Below the pieces are notes generated by a model, which searched no databases, was not told the origin of the DNA, and saw only the letters and a list, made by a program, of their open reading frames with translations. A stretch of 35,856 bases of DNA, from positions 1-35,856 of the forward strand of contig JADGCQ010000033.1 of the NCBI GenBank assembly GCA_015228925.1, given 5' to 3'. Numbering within the stretch: the stretch's first letter is position 1; each line of letters begins with the position of its first letter. The stretch comes from Magnetococcales bacterium (lineage in GTDB: Bacteria > Pseudomonadota > Magnetococcia > Magnetococcales > UBA8363). This document shows, in pieces, positions 23,528-31,280 of the stretch. A program made the position numbers and the translations under genes.

Positions 23528-24069
23528 TGGGTGACCCCCACGGCGGCAGGGTTGTAGGAGCGGGTGCGACCGATGAATGTGAGGGTGATCACTTTGCCGG
23601 ATGCGATGCCCCGACTATCGCAATAGACCAAGTTTCCCGTTTGCAGGACACCTGCGGCGGAGCGGGAGAAGCCATCACTGCTGAAGGAGAGGACATTTTG
23701 GGCGTTGGTATCTCCGCGCAGGGTTGCATTACCGGCTGCAATGCTTTCGTAGACTTTAAGGATGGTATCTCCAGCCGTGAAGGATTCCGAACTATCGGCG
23801 TCCAGAAACACCAGCCAGCCCAATTCCCAATTGCCCGATGCCGTACAGGTTGCCCCATCCGTGCTGTCGCAGATGCTGACCTGCTGGCGTTGTTTGATGG
23901 CCTCTCCTCGTGCATAGTGGAGGGTACCGAGGACCATGTTGACACGGGCGACCATACGGCTGTTTTGCATTATGGTTTCATAAAACGGGACCGCCAGGAC
24001 GGACACCATCAACGCAATCGCAAGGGTGATGAGCAGCTCAACCAGGGTATAGCCTTGTCGAGAATGCAT
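23512..24069 (-). CDS. FimT/GspH-type minor pilin
   Basis: A 185-residue prepilin of the FimT/FimU/GspH family. The leader MHSRQG is followed by YTLVELLITLAIALMVSVLAVP with Glu5. The GspH core is recognisable: LGTLHYARGEAIKQRQQVSICDS, then GWLVFLDADSSESFTAGDTIL and a C-terminal CDSRGIASGKVITLTFIGRTR segment. As the first gene of the leftward pilus operon it takes the place of fimU. It overlaps pilV by up to 16 bp. FimT-like pilins have been linked to DNA binding in natural transformation; whether this one does so is unknown. Confidence 0.85.
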   Translation of the reverse strand: MHSRQGYTLVELLITLAIALMVSVLAVPFYETIMQNSRMVARVNMVLGTLHYARGEAIKQRQQVSICDSTDGATCTASGNWELGWLVFLDADSSESFTAGDTILKVYESIAAGNATLRGDTNAQNVLSFSSDGFSRSAAGVLQTGNLVYCDSRGIASGKVITLTFIGRTRSYNPAAVGVTQCDPP

Positions 24070-24156
24070 GACCTTGCCACCCTAGTTGAAAATTGAGCCA
24101 AAAAATCCCGTTTTCATTATGACGCTGACTGCGCATTCAGTCAATGGTTATTCTGT

Positions 24157-24173
24157 CCAGGGCCATCGCATTT
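24157..24173 (+). repeat. Trace of the dispersed-repeat end
   Basis: CCAGGGCCATCGCATTT differs by one base from the outer end of the dispersed element (CCAGGGCAATCGCATTT, right arm at 11260-11276). It lies between the fimT gene and the stop of the AlbA gene at 24179. A match this short could be chance, but the same motif borders all recognised copies. Confidence 0.4.
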
Positions 24174-24178
24174 GAAAC

Positions 24179-25462
24179 TTAAGGCAGATCACCCGCCGAG
24201 TTGGCCGCATAAACAGTCAACAAGAGTTCTGTGTTATCGATCAGACGATATTTGGGCAACCGGCCAGAGTTCCTGAAACTTTCATCCAGGATGATCGGAA
24301 CCCCATCACCGCGTTTCTCCATGAAATACTGGCGCATCATTTCTTCGACACCTTCTTCGACCGGACAACGTGCCAACAACGTGGTCAACAGTTCGTTCCT
24401 GGTCAGTTGGCGCAGGGGCAAACTATCGATGGTGATGGTATTGGGAAGGGCACCAGGCGAATAGAGTTCGAGGCGATCATCAAACATGAAAAGTCGGATT
24501 TTGGAGCCATAAATGGAATAATCCCGGTGCGCAACGGCATTGACGACCGCCTCGAAGAGGGCACGAATGCTGAATTGGGGTATTTCAACCCGTCCTGGCT
24601 GTTTTCTGGCCGCCACACGCATGTTACGACGCACAAAGCGCATAGTCTGCCTGATTTGATCATCCAGGGGACCATGGATCTCCATGGCGTCCATCTGTTG
24701 ATTGGAATCCTGCCGTGATCCGCGATAACGGACGGCCAGGATGAAGGCATTCGGCATCCATTGGGCCGGTTTCCTGGAACACATCAACACGCCGGCAACG
24801 CTGGCCCGTTCGACCCCTTCATCGTCCGCTTTAAGCAGTCCAAGTTTTCGCAGGGTCGTCTCATCGACATCCACTCCAGAAATCGGTGAAAAAGCGGGAT
24901 TCCATGGATTTTTCAAAAAACGACGCAACAACGCATCATCCAGAGCGGACAGAGAGGTTCCAGGAACCGGTTGTTCGTCAAACCGAATGAGTTGGGCCTG
25001 ACTGCGCTGTTGCAGCAAACGGGACAACACCAGGGTATCCATCTCGCGTTTTGAACTGCCTTGGCGATGGAAATATCCTCCAGGGCTTTTATGGACAAAC
25101 AAACTGCGGGGAATCTCGACTTTCAAGACCGCCTTCGGCACCCCCATGGTATCCGGCAACGTCATACGCAGGGTGTGGAACCGGACTGGCGGCTTGATGC
25201 TATCATTGCACACTTCAAAGACGTGGCGTTCAACCGCATCGAGATGCCCTTGGGAAATACCAAGGATCTCGCGGGTTTTGTCATCCACGCCAAACACGAT
25301 CACGCCGCTGGCGGTGTTGGCAATCGCCGCGATTTCGTCCGCCAGATCGGAGCGTGTGGGTGCCTTGACCTTATTCCCCGTCATGACCACGGCTTTGAGT
25401 TCGAGGGAGCTATCCTCGCCCAATTGAATTTTCCGCAGCAGTTCTTCCGCGCCGTCAAACAC
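24179..25462 (-). CDS. Schlafen-AlbA-domain ATP-binding protein
   Basis: A 427-residue protein with two recognisable parts. An AlbA_2 (Schlafen-like) domain lies at about residues 15-140, with SSLELKAV and GVIVFGVDD as its core. A GHKL-type HATPase_c_4 segment lies at about 300-345, with EAVVNAVAHRDYS and YSPGALP. These COG2865-like proteins are transcription- or nucleic-acid-linked regulators often found in defence neighbourhoods; the enzymatic activity is unclear. The frame extends to 25642, but the GTG at 25462 is preceded by GGAGG at a 5-nt spacing and overlaps the stop of the upstream trlF gene by 8 nt (GTGTTTGA), so the two are translationally coupled. Confidence 0.85.
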   Translation of the reverse strand: MFDGAEELLRKIQLGEDSSLELKAVVMTGNKVKAPTRSDLADEIAAIANTASGVIVFGVDDKTREILGISQGHLDAVERHVFEVCNDSIKPPVRFHTLRMTLPDTMGVPKAVLKVEIPRSLFVHKSPGGYFHRQGSSKREMDTLVLSRLLQQRSQAQLIRFDEQPVPGTSLSALDDALLRRFLKNPWNPAFSPISGVDVDETTLRKLGLLKADDEGVERASVAGVLMCSRKPAQWMPNAFILAVRYRGSRQDSNQQMDAMEIHGPLDDQIRQTMRFVRRNMRVAARKQPGRVEIPQFSIRALFEAVVNAVAHRDYSIYGSKIRLFMFDDRLELYSPGALPNTITIDSLPLRQLTRNELLTTLLARCPVEEGVEEMMRQYFMEKRGDGVPIILDESFRNSGRLPKYRLIDNTELLLTVYAANSAGDLP

Positions 25463-28211
25463 GTCGGCCTCCGTGAGCAATGCGGCGATAGCGTCGTTCG
25501 AATGCCTCCTCGCCCCCTTCCATGATACGGCAGATTTCCTCGCGCACCGTTTGTTCTTGTAGGCTTCCGTCGCAGGTTCGGCAGGTTTGACCTTTGATGA
25601 CAGCCAAGGCCATGACCTGCTCGGCATCGCCATTGACCACAATGTTGGCGTTGTGCGTCACCACGATGACTTGACGGTGCTGTTTGATGGCCCTGAATTG
25701 GGTCACGATCAATTCAGATATCAAGTGATTGTCAAGATCATCTTCGGGCTGGTCCAGAATCAGCGGTTCCTCTCCATATGACAGGAGGAAGGCGAGCATG
25801 GCCGCCGTCTTTTGTCCTGGCGAACCTTCGTGTATGTTTTGAAGTCTGTTGCTGTCTCCAGAGGGGTGGTAACGCACATTCAAAGCATCCCCTGGAAACC
25901 AAAGATCCAGACGATCCAGACGCTCCGGCGGCAAGCCTTGTATTTTGGCAATGAATCGTTGATCTTTTGCGGTATAATGGCTGCTTTTCCCTGTTGCCGC
26001 AAACTCTCGGAGAACCTGCTTCAACTGGATGATGCCCTCCTCCGGTTTATCTGGCTTGATCATTCCCAGTAAACCATTTTGGCCCGGCGTGCCGATAACT
26101 TTGTCGAACTTTTCTGCATTACAGTCGATCAACTCCCGCAATTGGTTCTCGTACAGATCGGTATCCCCAAACCGCACCGCAGAGATTTGTACATACCGAT
26201 TATTGGTCAGAACCGTGGTGAGAAATTGACTGCGCATCTCTGTCAGAGATTGGCGTAACTGGGCAATATGTTTTAGTTTTTCCTCGGCCTGATGGCGGAC
26301 ATCCTCCTGGCTTTCTCGCCGTGACGCCATGTCGGAAAGTTGCCGCTCCAAGTTCTGGCGTTGTTGCAGAAGTTTTCCGAACTCATTGGGTTCCCCGGCT
26401 TGTTCCTCCCGAAGTTTGTTGCGCAAGGTTTCATAGTTTTCTTCTGCATCATGCAGGGCCTGTTTCCAGGTCGGGATAGACTGCGCAGATTGCCAACGTT
26501 GCAAACAAAAATCGGCATGGTTGGCCAATTTTTCGACGATACGGGCCATTTTCTCAAGGCGGTGCATGATGCGGGACGTTTCATTGACCACCTCGTGGTT
26601 GGAGGCATCCTCTGGCGCAAACAGGGTTGGATCGATGGAAGCGGGTGCTATCTCCTCGGCCATGGTCCGTAACTGGTCTCCCATGCCAGACCATGAGCCG
26701 ACCCAGGTCTCCAGGGAGTGCTGTTGCTGCTTGCGATGTTGATAATTCTTCAGAATCTCTGCGTGTTCTGCCTGTTCAAAAGCGGCCAGACGACGTTTCA
26801 CATCCAGCAGCTCGCCCTTGATGCGCTCCTCGTCTTTCAGCCCGGCAGAGATTTCCCGTTCCTTGGTACGCAAGGAGAGATAGGCCGATTCGGTTTCCTG
26901 CCAGCCTGTTTTCCAGTTTCGGTGTTCATCTCCAAGGGCGTTGTCGATCAGGTCAAGGAGTTTCCTGGGAGTTCTGGCAAACTCAAAAATCTGCTTTTGA
27001 CTAAAAATCCGAACAGGGAACCGGTCGGCAACAACCCCCTGAGTCGGTTGCCAGTCACCTTGGGTGTCCATTTCGGAAATAATTTCTTCTTTCCCTCCGG
27101 GGGTCCACAGAATGCGGTATCTGCCGTTATTCTTGTGGTAGGTGACCTCCAATATGGTATCGTTGGTCAACAAGCCGTCATCCTGGCGGGACTGGGAGAT
27201 TTTTCTGTATTTCTCAAAGTCTTTTTCCAGGTTGTCGTCGGGCCACTCTCCCCCCCGGCGCAGGGCCAACCGGAGAAATTCCACCAGGGTGGATTTGCCG
27301 GTGCCGCGCCCACCGATGAGGGCGTTCATCCATGGGTTGAATTTGCATACGTAGCGATTGGAGCGACCCATGTAAAAAGCTTTTTCCACAGTTAATTCCT
27401 CGATATACAAACGTCCGTGGTTATCATTTGGGTTGGTCTTTAGAGGAAACTGATCCGAACGTTTGATGGACATGTCCCCATCCAGCAACGCCAAGCGCAC
27501 CCCTTCCAGGGTGGGTTTTCCCATCTTGACCCAGGTGAAATGGCTTCCAGGAGAGCGTTCACCGCTGGGATGATGGGTGTCCGATCCCAGAATCTCGGCC
27601 CATCCTGGTTTGTTGTCATGATAGAGTTGGGGCTTGTTGTAATCAGGATCACGGATCTCCATGGCAAAGAGGTGTTTGCATTCAATCACCTGTGCCAGGG
27701 TCTGTCCGGTCAGTGTTGTGAATAGCCCATTGTCATTGTCCGCATGGGCGGGGAGGGCTATCCCACCTGCTTTGACAATCTCCTCGATAACCTCCACGGC
27801 ACCCTTGCGCGTGAGTCCGGCATCACCGCTCTGAGTATCAAGATCGACCGCTCCCAGTAGACGATCAATATCCGCTGTCTTTGTTGTATCGGGTTCAAAC
27901 AACGCCAACACATGGAAGCCGCCATGGACCGTCAGTTCGACGCCAGGGAACAGTATCAAAGGACGGAACCCATCCGGTTTTTCGGATTCCATCTGGAACA
28001 ATGCTTCCCGTAATATGTCGATCCACTTTCCCGTGTTGTGATCCGTGATGGCCACGCAATCCACTTCGGCGCACATGGTGTCCAGCAACCATTCCTCGGG
28101 GGTACGTTGCCGTAAAGTGGCCTGATCCGGTCCCTTACCGTAATCATACGATGCGGGCGTATGGGTATGAAAATCAAATTTCCACCAGCGGGCACCCGGC
28201 CATGGCCACAT
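25455..28211 (-). CDS. TrlF-type PHP-domain SMC-like ATPase
   Basis: A 918-residue protein in two parts. An N-terminal PHP phosphoesterase domain (about 1-270) shows the metal ligands HTH (15-17), ITDHN, PGVEL, PAHAD and LGSDTHH. A split ABC/SMC-type ATPase follows: Walker A GGRGTGKST at 300-308, a long coiled-coil middle rich in Glu, Arg and Gln (about 400-700), the signature SPGQKTAAML at about 797, Walker B LILDQPEDD at about 817 and VVTHNAN at about 850. This matches the TrlF family, which is discussed in the context of RNA damage and anti-phage conflict. The ATG at 28211 starts 5 nt after the PopZ-like stop; the frame runs on to 28343. It is coupled to the AlbA gene downstream. Confidence 0.87.
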   Translation of the reverse strand: MWPWPGARWWKFDFHTHTPASYDYGKGPDQATLRQRTPEEWLLDTMCAEVDCVAITDHNTGKWIDILREALFQMESEKPDGFRPLILFPGVELTVHGGFHVLALFEPDTTKTADIDRLLGAVDLDTQSGDAGLTRKGAVEVIEEIVKAGGIALPAHADNDNGLFTTLTGQTLAQVIECKHLFAMEIRDPDYNKPQLYHDNKPGWAEILGSDTHHPSGERSPGSHFTWVKMGKPTLEGVRLALLDGDMSIKRSDQFPLKTNPNDNHGRLYIEELTVEKAFYMGRSNRYVCKFNPWMNALIGGRGTGKSTLVEFLRLALRRGGEWPDDNLEKDFEKYRKISQSRQDDGLLTNDTILEVTYHKNNGRYRILWTPGGKEEIISEMDTQGDWQPTQGVVADRFPVRIFSQKQIFEFARTPRKLLDLIDNALGDEHRNWKTGWQETESAYLSLRTKEREISAGLKDEERIKGELLDVKRRLAAFEQAEHAEILKNYQHRKQQQHSLETWVGSWSGMGDQLRTMAEEIAPASIDPTLFAPEDASNHEVVNETSRIMHRLEKMARIVEKLANHADFCLQRWQSAQSIPTWKQALHDAEENYETLRNKLREEQAGEPNEFGKLLQQRQNLERQLSDMASRRESQEDVRHQAEEKLKHIAQLRQSLTEMRSQFLTTVLTNNRYVQISAVRFGDTDLYENQLRELIDCNAEKFDKVIGTPGQNGLLGMIKPDKPEEGIIQLKQVLREFAATGKSSHYTAKDQRFIAKIQGLPPERLDRLDLWFPGDALNVRYHPSGDSNRLQNIHEGSPGQKTAAMLAFLLSYGEEPLILDQPEDDLDNHLISELIVTQFRAIKQHRQVIVVTHNANIVVNGDAEQVMALAVIKGQTCRTCDGSLQEQTVREEICRIMEGGEEAFERRYRRIAHGGRRV

Positions 28212-28216
28212 CGTAT

Positions 28217-28531
28217 TCAACCCCCATCGCGGATACGGCGAATTTCTTCTTTGATCAGGGGTTCCGCGATGCCGGGAAGGGCTTCCGCCACCATGTCCCG
28301 AATCGTCCGGCGTGCCATGGATTCCATCCGTGGTTCCAACCAATCCCGAACCGCTTCCGCCAAGAGTTTGGGATCGACCCGTCCCAACTCTTCTTCACGC
28401 AAACGGGCAATCTCTTCCTGGATCAACGGTTCGGCAATCTTTGGCAACATCCCCCGCACCCACTGCCGCATCACCGCACGGGTTGATTCGGGGAAAAATG
28501 ATCGGGTTTGTCCATTCTGGTCATGATTCAT
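28217..28531 (-). CDS. Small PopZ/DUF2497-like helical protein
   Basis: A 104-residue charged helical protein that starts inside the proS stop (ATGA overlap). It has an internal repeat: LPKIAEPLIQEEIARLRE near residues 29-46 and LPGIAEPLIKEEIRRIRD near residues 85-102. Each resembles the C-terminal oligomerisation helix of PopZ/DUF2497 proteins (pattern WLDxNLPxIVExxVxxEIxRI). PopZ is a polar organising protein of alphaproteobacteria. This protein lacks the acidic, proline-rich N-terminal part, so I call it only PopZ-like. It is placed between proS and trlF with a 5-nt gap to the latter. Its role, and even the family assignment, is uncertain. Confidence 0.6.
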   Translation of the reverse strand: MNHDQNGQTRSFFPESTRAVMRQWVRGMLPKIAEPLIQEEIARLREEELGRVDPKLLAEAVRDWLEPRMESMARRTIRDMVAEALPGIAEPLIKEEIRRIRDGG

Positions 28532-30258
28532 GATCGACCCCTCGCCGCTTCGTCTTGTATCCGGGCACGCAACACCCCGGCAACCTCCGCAATGGCGATG
28601 CGTTCTTTCTCCGGTTGACCGCGCCGTTGTATCTCGACCGTCCCCTCCTTCAAGGAACGTCCCCCCACAATCGCCCGAAAGGGGAGACCCAACAGATCGG
28701 CATCCTTGAACTTGACCCCCAACCGTTCATCCCGATCATCCATCAGCACATCGATACCCCCCTGCCGCAATTCCTTTTCCAAGGCTTCCGCCACCTTCAT
28801 AGAATCCTCTTCCCGAGGATTGACCAGCATCAATTCAACCGCAAATGGTGCCAAAGCCAATGGCCAGATAATCCCCTGTTCATCATGGTTTTGCTCGATG
28901 GCGGCGGCCACGATGCGCGATACACCGATGCCATAACATCCCATGATCGGGGTGCGCTCCTTGCCATCGGCATCCTGAACCGTCACTTTCATGGCACGGG
29001 TATATTTATCCCCCAACTTGAACACATGGCCCACCTCAATCCCCCGATCCAATCGCAACGGGGAGACCCGGCAGCGTGGACAGGGATCTCCCGCCACCAC
29101 ATTACGGATATCGACCCAGCGCGGTGTGGGGCAATCACGCCCCCAAACCCCATCCAACACATGGTTGCCATCGCGATTGGCTCCGGCGATAAAACAGGTC
29201 AACCCCGCCAAAGATCGATCGGCCCAGAGTGGCAGTCGCCCACCCACCGGACCCAGAGAACCCACAGCGACACCCGTTAACGCCGTCACGCGCTCCGGTT
29301 CGGCCAATACGACCGTCCCAACCCCCAAAGCATGGGCCGCTTTGACTAGGTTGAGTTCATGATCGCCACGCAGCAACAGTTGAAACGCCCTGCCATCACC
29401 TTCCACCACCAGGGATTTGACCATCGCCGACACGGGACACCCCAGAAAGGTGGCGACCTCTTCCATGGTTTTCATCCCCGGCGTTGCGACGGTGCGCATG
29501 GGGCCAACGTGTGCGCAAGTCTCCTCAGTCTCCGATGGCATCAGCGATTCGGCCTTTTCCAGGTTGGCCGCATAACCACAGCCGTCACAAGAGGCGATGA
29601 CATCTTCACCACTTTCGGCCAGGACATGAAATTCATGGGAAAAAGCTCCGCCAATAGAACCCGTATCCGCTTCCACGGCGCGATATTTTAAACCACAACG
29701 TCCAAAAATGCGGTTGTAGGCATCGACCATGATGCGATAACTGTTTTCCAGGCTCGCCTCGTCCAAATCAAAGGAATAAGCATCCTTCATCAAAAATTCC
29801 CGCCCCCGCATGATGCCAAAACGTGGGCGGACCTCATCGCGAAATTTGGTCTGGATCTGGTAAAAGTTGGCCGGAAGATCACGGTAGGAGCGCAATTCCC
29901 GGCGTGCCAGATCGGTGACCACCTCTTCGTGGGTAGGACCGTAACAAAAGTTACGGCCACCGCGATCCTGAAACCGCAATAATTCCGGTCCATACATCTG
30001 CCACCGCCCCGATTCCTCCCATAACTCTGCCGGCTGTACCGAAGGCATCAAAATTTCCTGGGCACCGGCGGCATCCATCTCTTCCCGGACGATGGCCTCC
30101 ACCTTGCGCAACACCTTCAACCCCAGGGGGAGCCAAGTATAAATTCCAGCCCCCAATTGCCGAATCAGTCCGGCACGTAACATCAGTCGATGGGACTCCA
30201 CCCGCGCTTCGCCCGGGTTCTCCTTCAACGTGGGAATCAATGTGGTACCAAAACGCAT
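28528..30258 (-). CDS. proS: Prolyl-tRNA synthetase ProS
   Basis: A 576-residue class II bacterial-type prolyl-tRNA synthetase. Motif 1 and the N-terminal domain appear in MLRAGLIRQLGAGIYTWLPLGLKVL and ILMPSVQPAELW. YGPTHEEVVT and FRDEVRPRFGIMRGREFLMKDAYSF form motif 2; in the answer these are given as separate blocks. A YbaK-like editing insertion lies in the middle (PVSAMVKSLVV, GDHELN). GCYGIGVSR and the C-terminal anticodon domain follow. It attaches proline to tRNA-Pro and is essential. It is the first gene of a leftward run with the PopZ-like gene, trlF and the AlbA gene, so the accessory genes are probably transcribed from its promoter. Confidence 0.96.
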   Translation of the reverse strand: MRFGTTLIPTLKENPGEARVESHRLMLRAGLIRQLGAGIYTWLPLGLKVLRKVEAIVREEMDAAGAQEILMPSVQPAELWEESGRWQMYGPELLRFQDRGGRNFCYGPTHEEVVTDLARRELRSYRDLPANFYQIQTKFRDEVRPRFGIMRGREFLMKDAYSFDLDEASLENSYRIMVDAYNRIFGRCGLKYRAVEADTGSIGGAFSHEFHVLAESGEDVIASCDGCGYAANLEKAESLMPSETEETCAHVGPMRTVATPGMKTMEEVATFLGCPVSAMVKSLVVEGDGRAFQLLLRGDHELNLVKAAHALGVGTVVLAEPERVTALTGVAVGSLGPVGGRLPLWADRSLAGLTCFIAGANRDGNHVLDGVWGRDCPTPRWVDIRNVVAGDPCPRCRVSPLRLDRGIEVGHVFKLGDKYTRAMKVTVQDADGKERTPIMGCYGIGVSRIVAAAIEQNHDEQGIIWPLALAPFAVELMLVNPREEDSMKVAEALEKELRQGGIDVLMDDRDERLGVKFKDADLLGLPFRAIVGGRSLKEGTVEIQRRGQPEKERIAIAEVAGVLRARIQDEAARGRS

Positions 30259-30282
30259 AATCCCTCACTCTTCCTTAGGTGA

Positions 30283-31155
30283 TTAAACTCGGCTGCCGCC
30301 TTCCAAAAAGGCATAGGCGGAATGATTATGAATCGATTCAAAATTTTCCGATTCCACAGTAAACCAGGCAATCCTGGGATCTTTTTCCAGTTCGGAGGCG
30401 ACCGCACGGACCATATCCTCCACAAACATGGGATGGTCGTAGGCTTTTTCGGTGACATACTTCTCATCCGGTCGTTTCAGGATGGCGTACAAGGGGCAGG
30501 AAGCTTGGCTTTCCACCAGTTCGATCACCTCTTCGACCCAGACAAATTGATGAAAACACAGATTGACCGTCACATGGGAACGTTGATTGTGCGCCCCATG
30601 ATCGGAAATCTCTTTGGAACAGGGGCATAATGTTGTGACCGGCACGACCACCTCCAGGGTCATGCGAAAATCATCACCGCGTTGCCTGCCAGAAAAGCGG
30701 ACATGATAATCCATCATCGCCTGCGCCCCGGTCACAGGGGCCTTTTTTTGCATGAAAAATGGAAAGACCAGATCAATATAGGCCTCTTCGGCATCCAGAC
30801 GGTCCCGGATCCCCTGGAGCAGATCCGGGAGATTTTCTACAGATACCGCCTGGTCATAGGCACTGAGTACCTCTAAAAATCGCGACATGTGCGTCCCTTT
30901 GAATCGGTGGGGCAACCGGACATACATGTTGACGGAGGCGATGGTATGTTGATGCCCCCGGCTGCGATCCCGGACAATAATGGGATAGCGGATGTTTTTG
31001 ACACCGACTTTGTCGATATCGATCCGACGGTTATCTCGGCGGTTTTGAACATCGGTCAGTTCGTCTGCGGTTTCGTTGGGATCGTACAGATTCATTGTTA
31101 CCGTGGCGTCAGGTGGTGAAGAGGGAACATGGTTCGGAGTTTCCATGGGGACCAT
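30283..31155 (-). CDS. folE2: GTP cyclohydrolase FolE2 (type IB)
   Basis: A 290-residue GTP cyclohydrolase of the COG1469 (FolE2) type, which makes 7,8-dihydroneopterin triphosphate for folate and queuosine. Conserved blocks are DVQNRRDNRRIDIDKVGVK, PVTTLCPCSKEISDHGAHNQRS (with the catalytic Cys and the metal-binding His and Glu region), and VESENFESIHNHSAYA at the end. The ATG at 31155 is used here; an ATG at 31146 is an equally good start, and no strong ribosome site is seen for either. A leader with a terminator hairpin lies 27 nt upstream (see that entry), which suggests control by attenuation. It is divergent from nadK. The enzyme type can use metals other than zinc, as known for the family. 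Confidence 0.95.
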   Translation of the reverse strand: MVPMETPNHVPSSPPDATVTMNLYDPNETADELTDVQNRRDNRRIDIDKVGVKNIRYPIIVRDRSRGHQHTIASVNMYVRLPHRFKGTHMSRFLEVLSAYDQAVSVENLPDLLQGIRDRLDAEEAYIDLVFPFFMQKKAPVTGAQAMMDYHVRFSGRQRGDDFRMTLEVVVPVTTLCPCSKEISDHGAHNQRSHVTVNLCFHQFVWVEEVIELVESQASCPLYAILKRPDEKYVTEKAYDHPMFVEDMVRAVASELEKDPRIAWFTVESENFESIHNHSAYAFLEGGSRV

Positions 31156-31181
31156 GATGATTAAATATATTGGCGTTTTCT

Positions 31182-31207
31182 AAAAAAAAAGGGCATTGTA
31201 TGCCCTT
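31182..31207 (-). terminator. Terminator-like hairpin in the folE2 leader
   Basis: On the minus strand AAGGGCAT, ACA, ATGCCCTT form a perfect 8-bp stem with a 3-nt loop, followed by nine T residues, ending 26 nt before the folE2 ATG. The next minus-strand gene upstream is more than 1 kb away, so the most economical role is attenuation of folE2 itself. Confidence 0.75.
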
Positions 31208-31257
31208 CCTCGGTCTGTCAGCAAGACCGCAGGGTTTGGTTTTTGTACCTGAACCCT
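31208..31257 (-). promoter_or_regulatory. Structured leader of folE2, two hairpins before the terminator
   Basis: In the minus-strand RNA a first hairpin pairs AGGGTT (31252-31257) with AACCCT (31231-31236). It encloses a CA/A internal bulge, a GGT/ACC stem and an ACAAAA loop. A second hairpin pairs CGGTCT with AGACCG (31211-31229). Both sit directly before the terminator. The arrangement fits a riboswitch or attenuator; a THF-II (folE motif) riboswitch, which occurs in alphaproteobacteria upstream of folE genes, is possible but not confirmed. Confidence 0.45.
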
Positions 31258-31280
31258 CCTGATCATTCAGACGACCTATC

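Noticed and set aside
24131-24148. TGACTG...CAGTCA hairpin between fimT and the AlbA gene as a terminator
   Set aside because: The stem is only 6 bp and no T-run follows on either strand.
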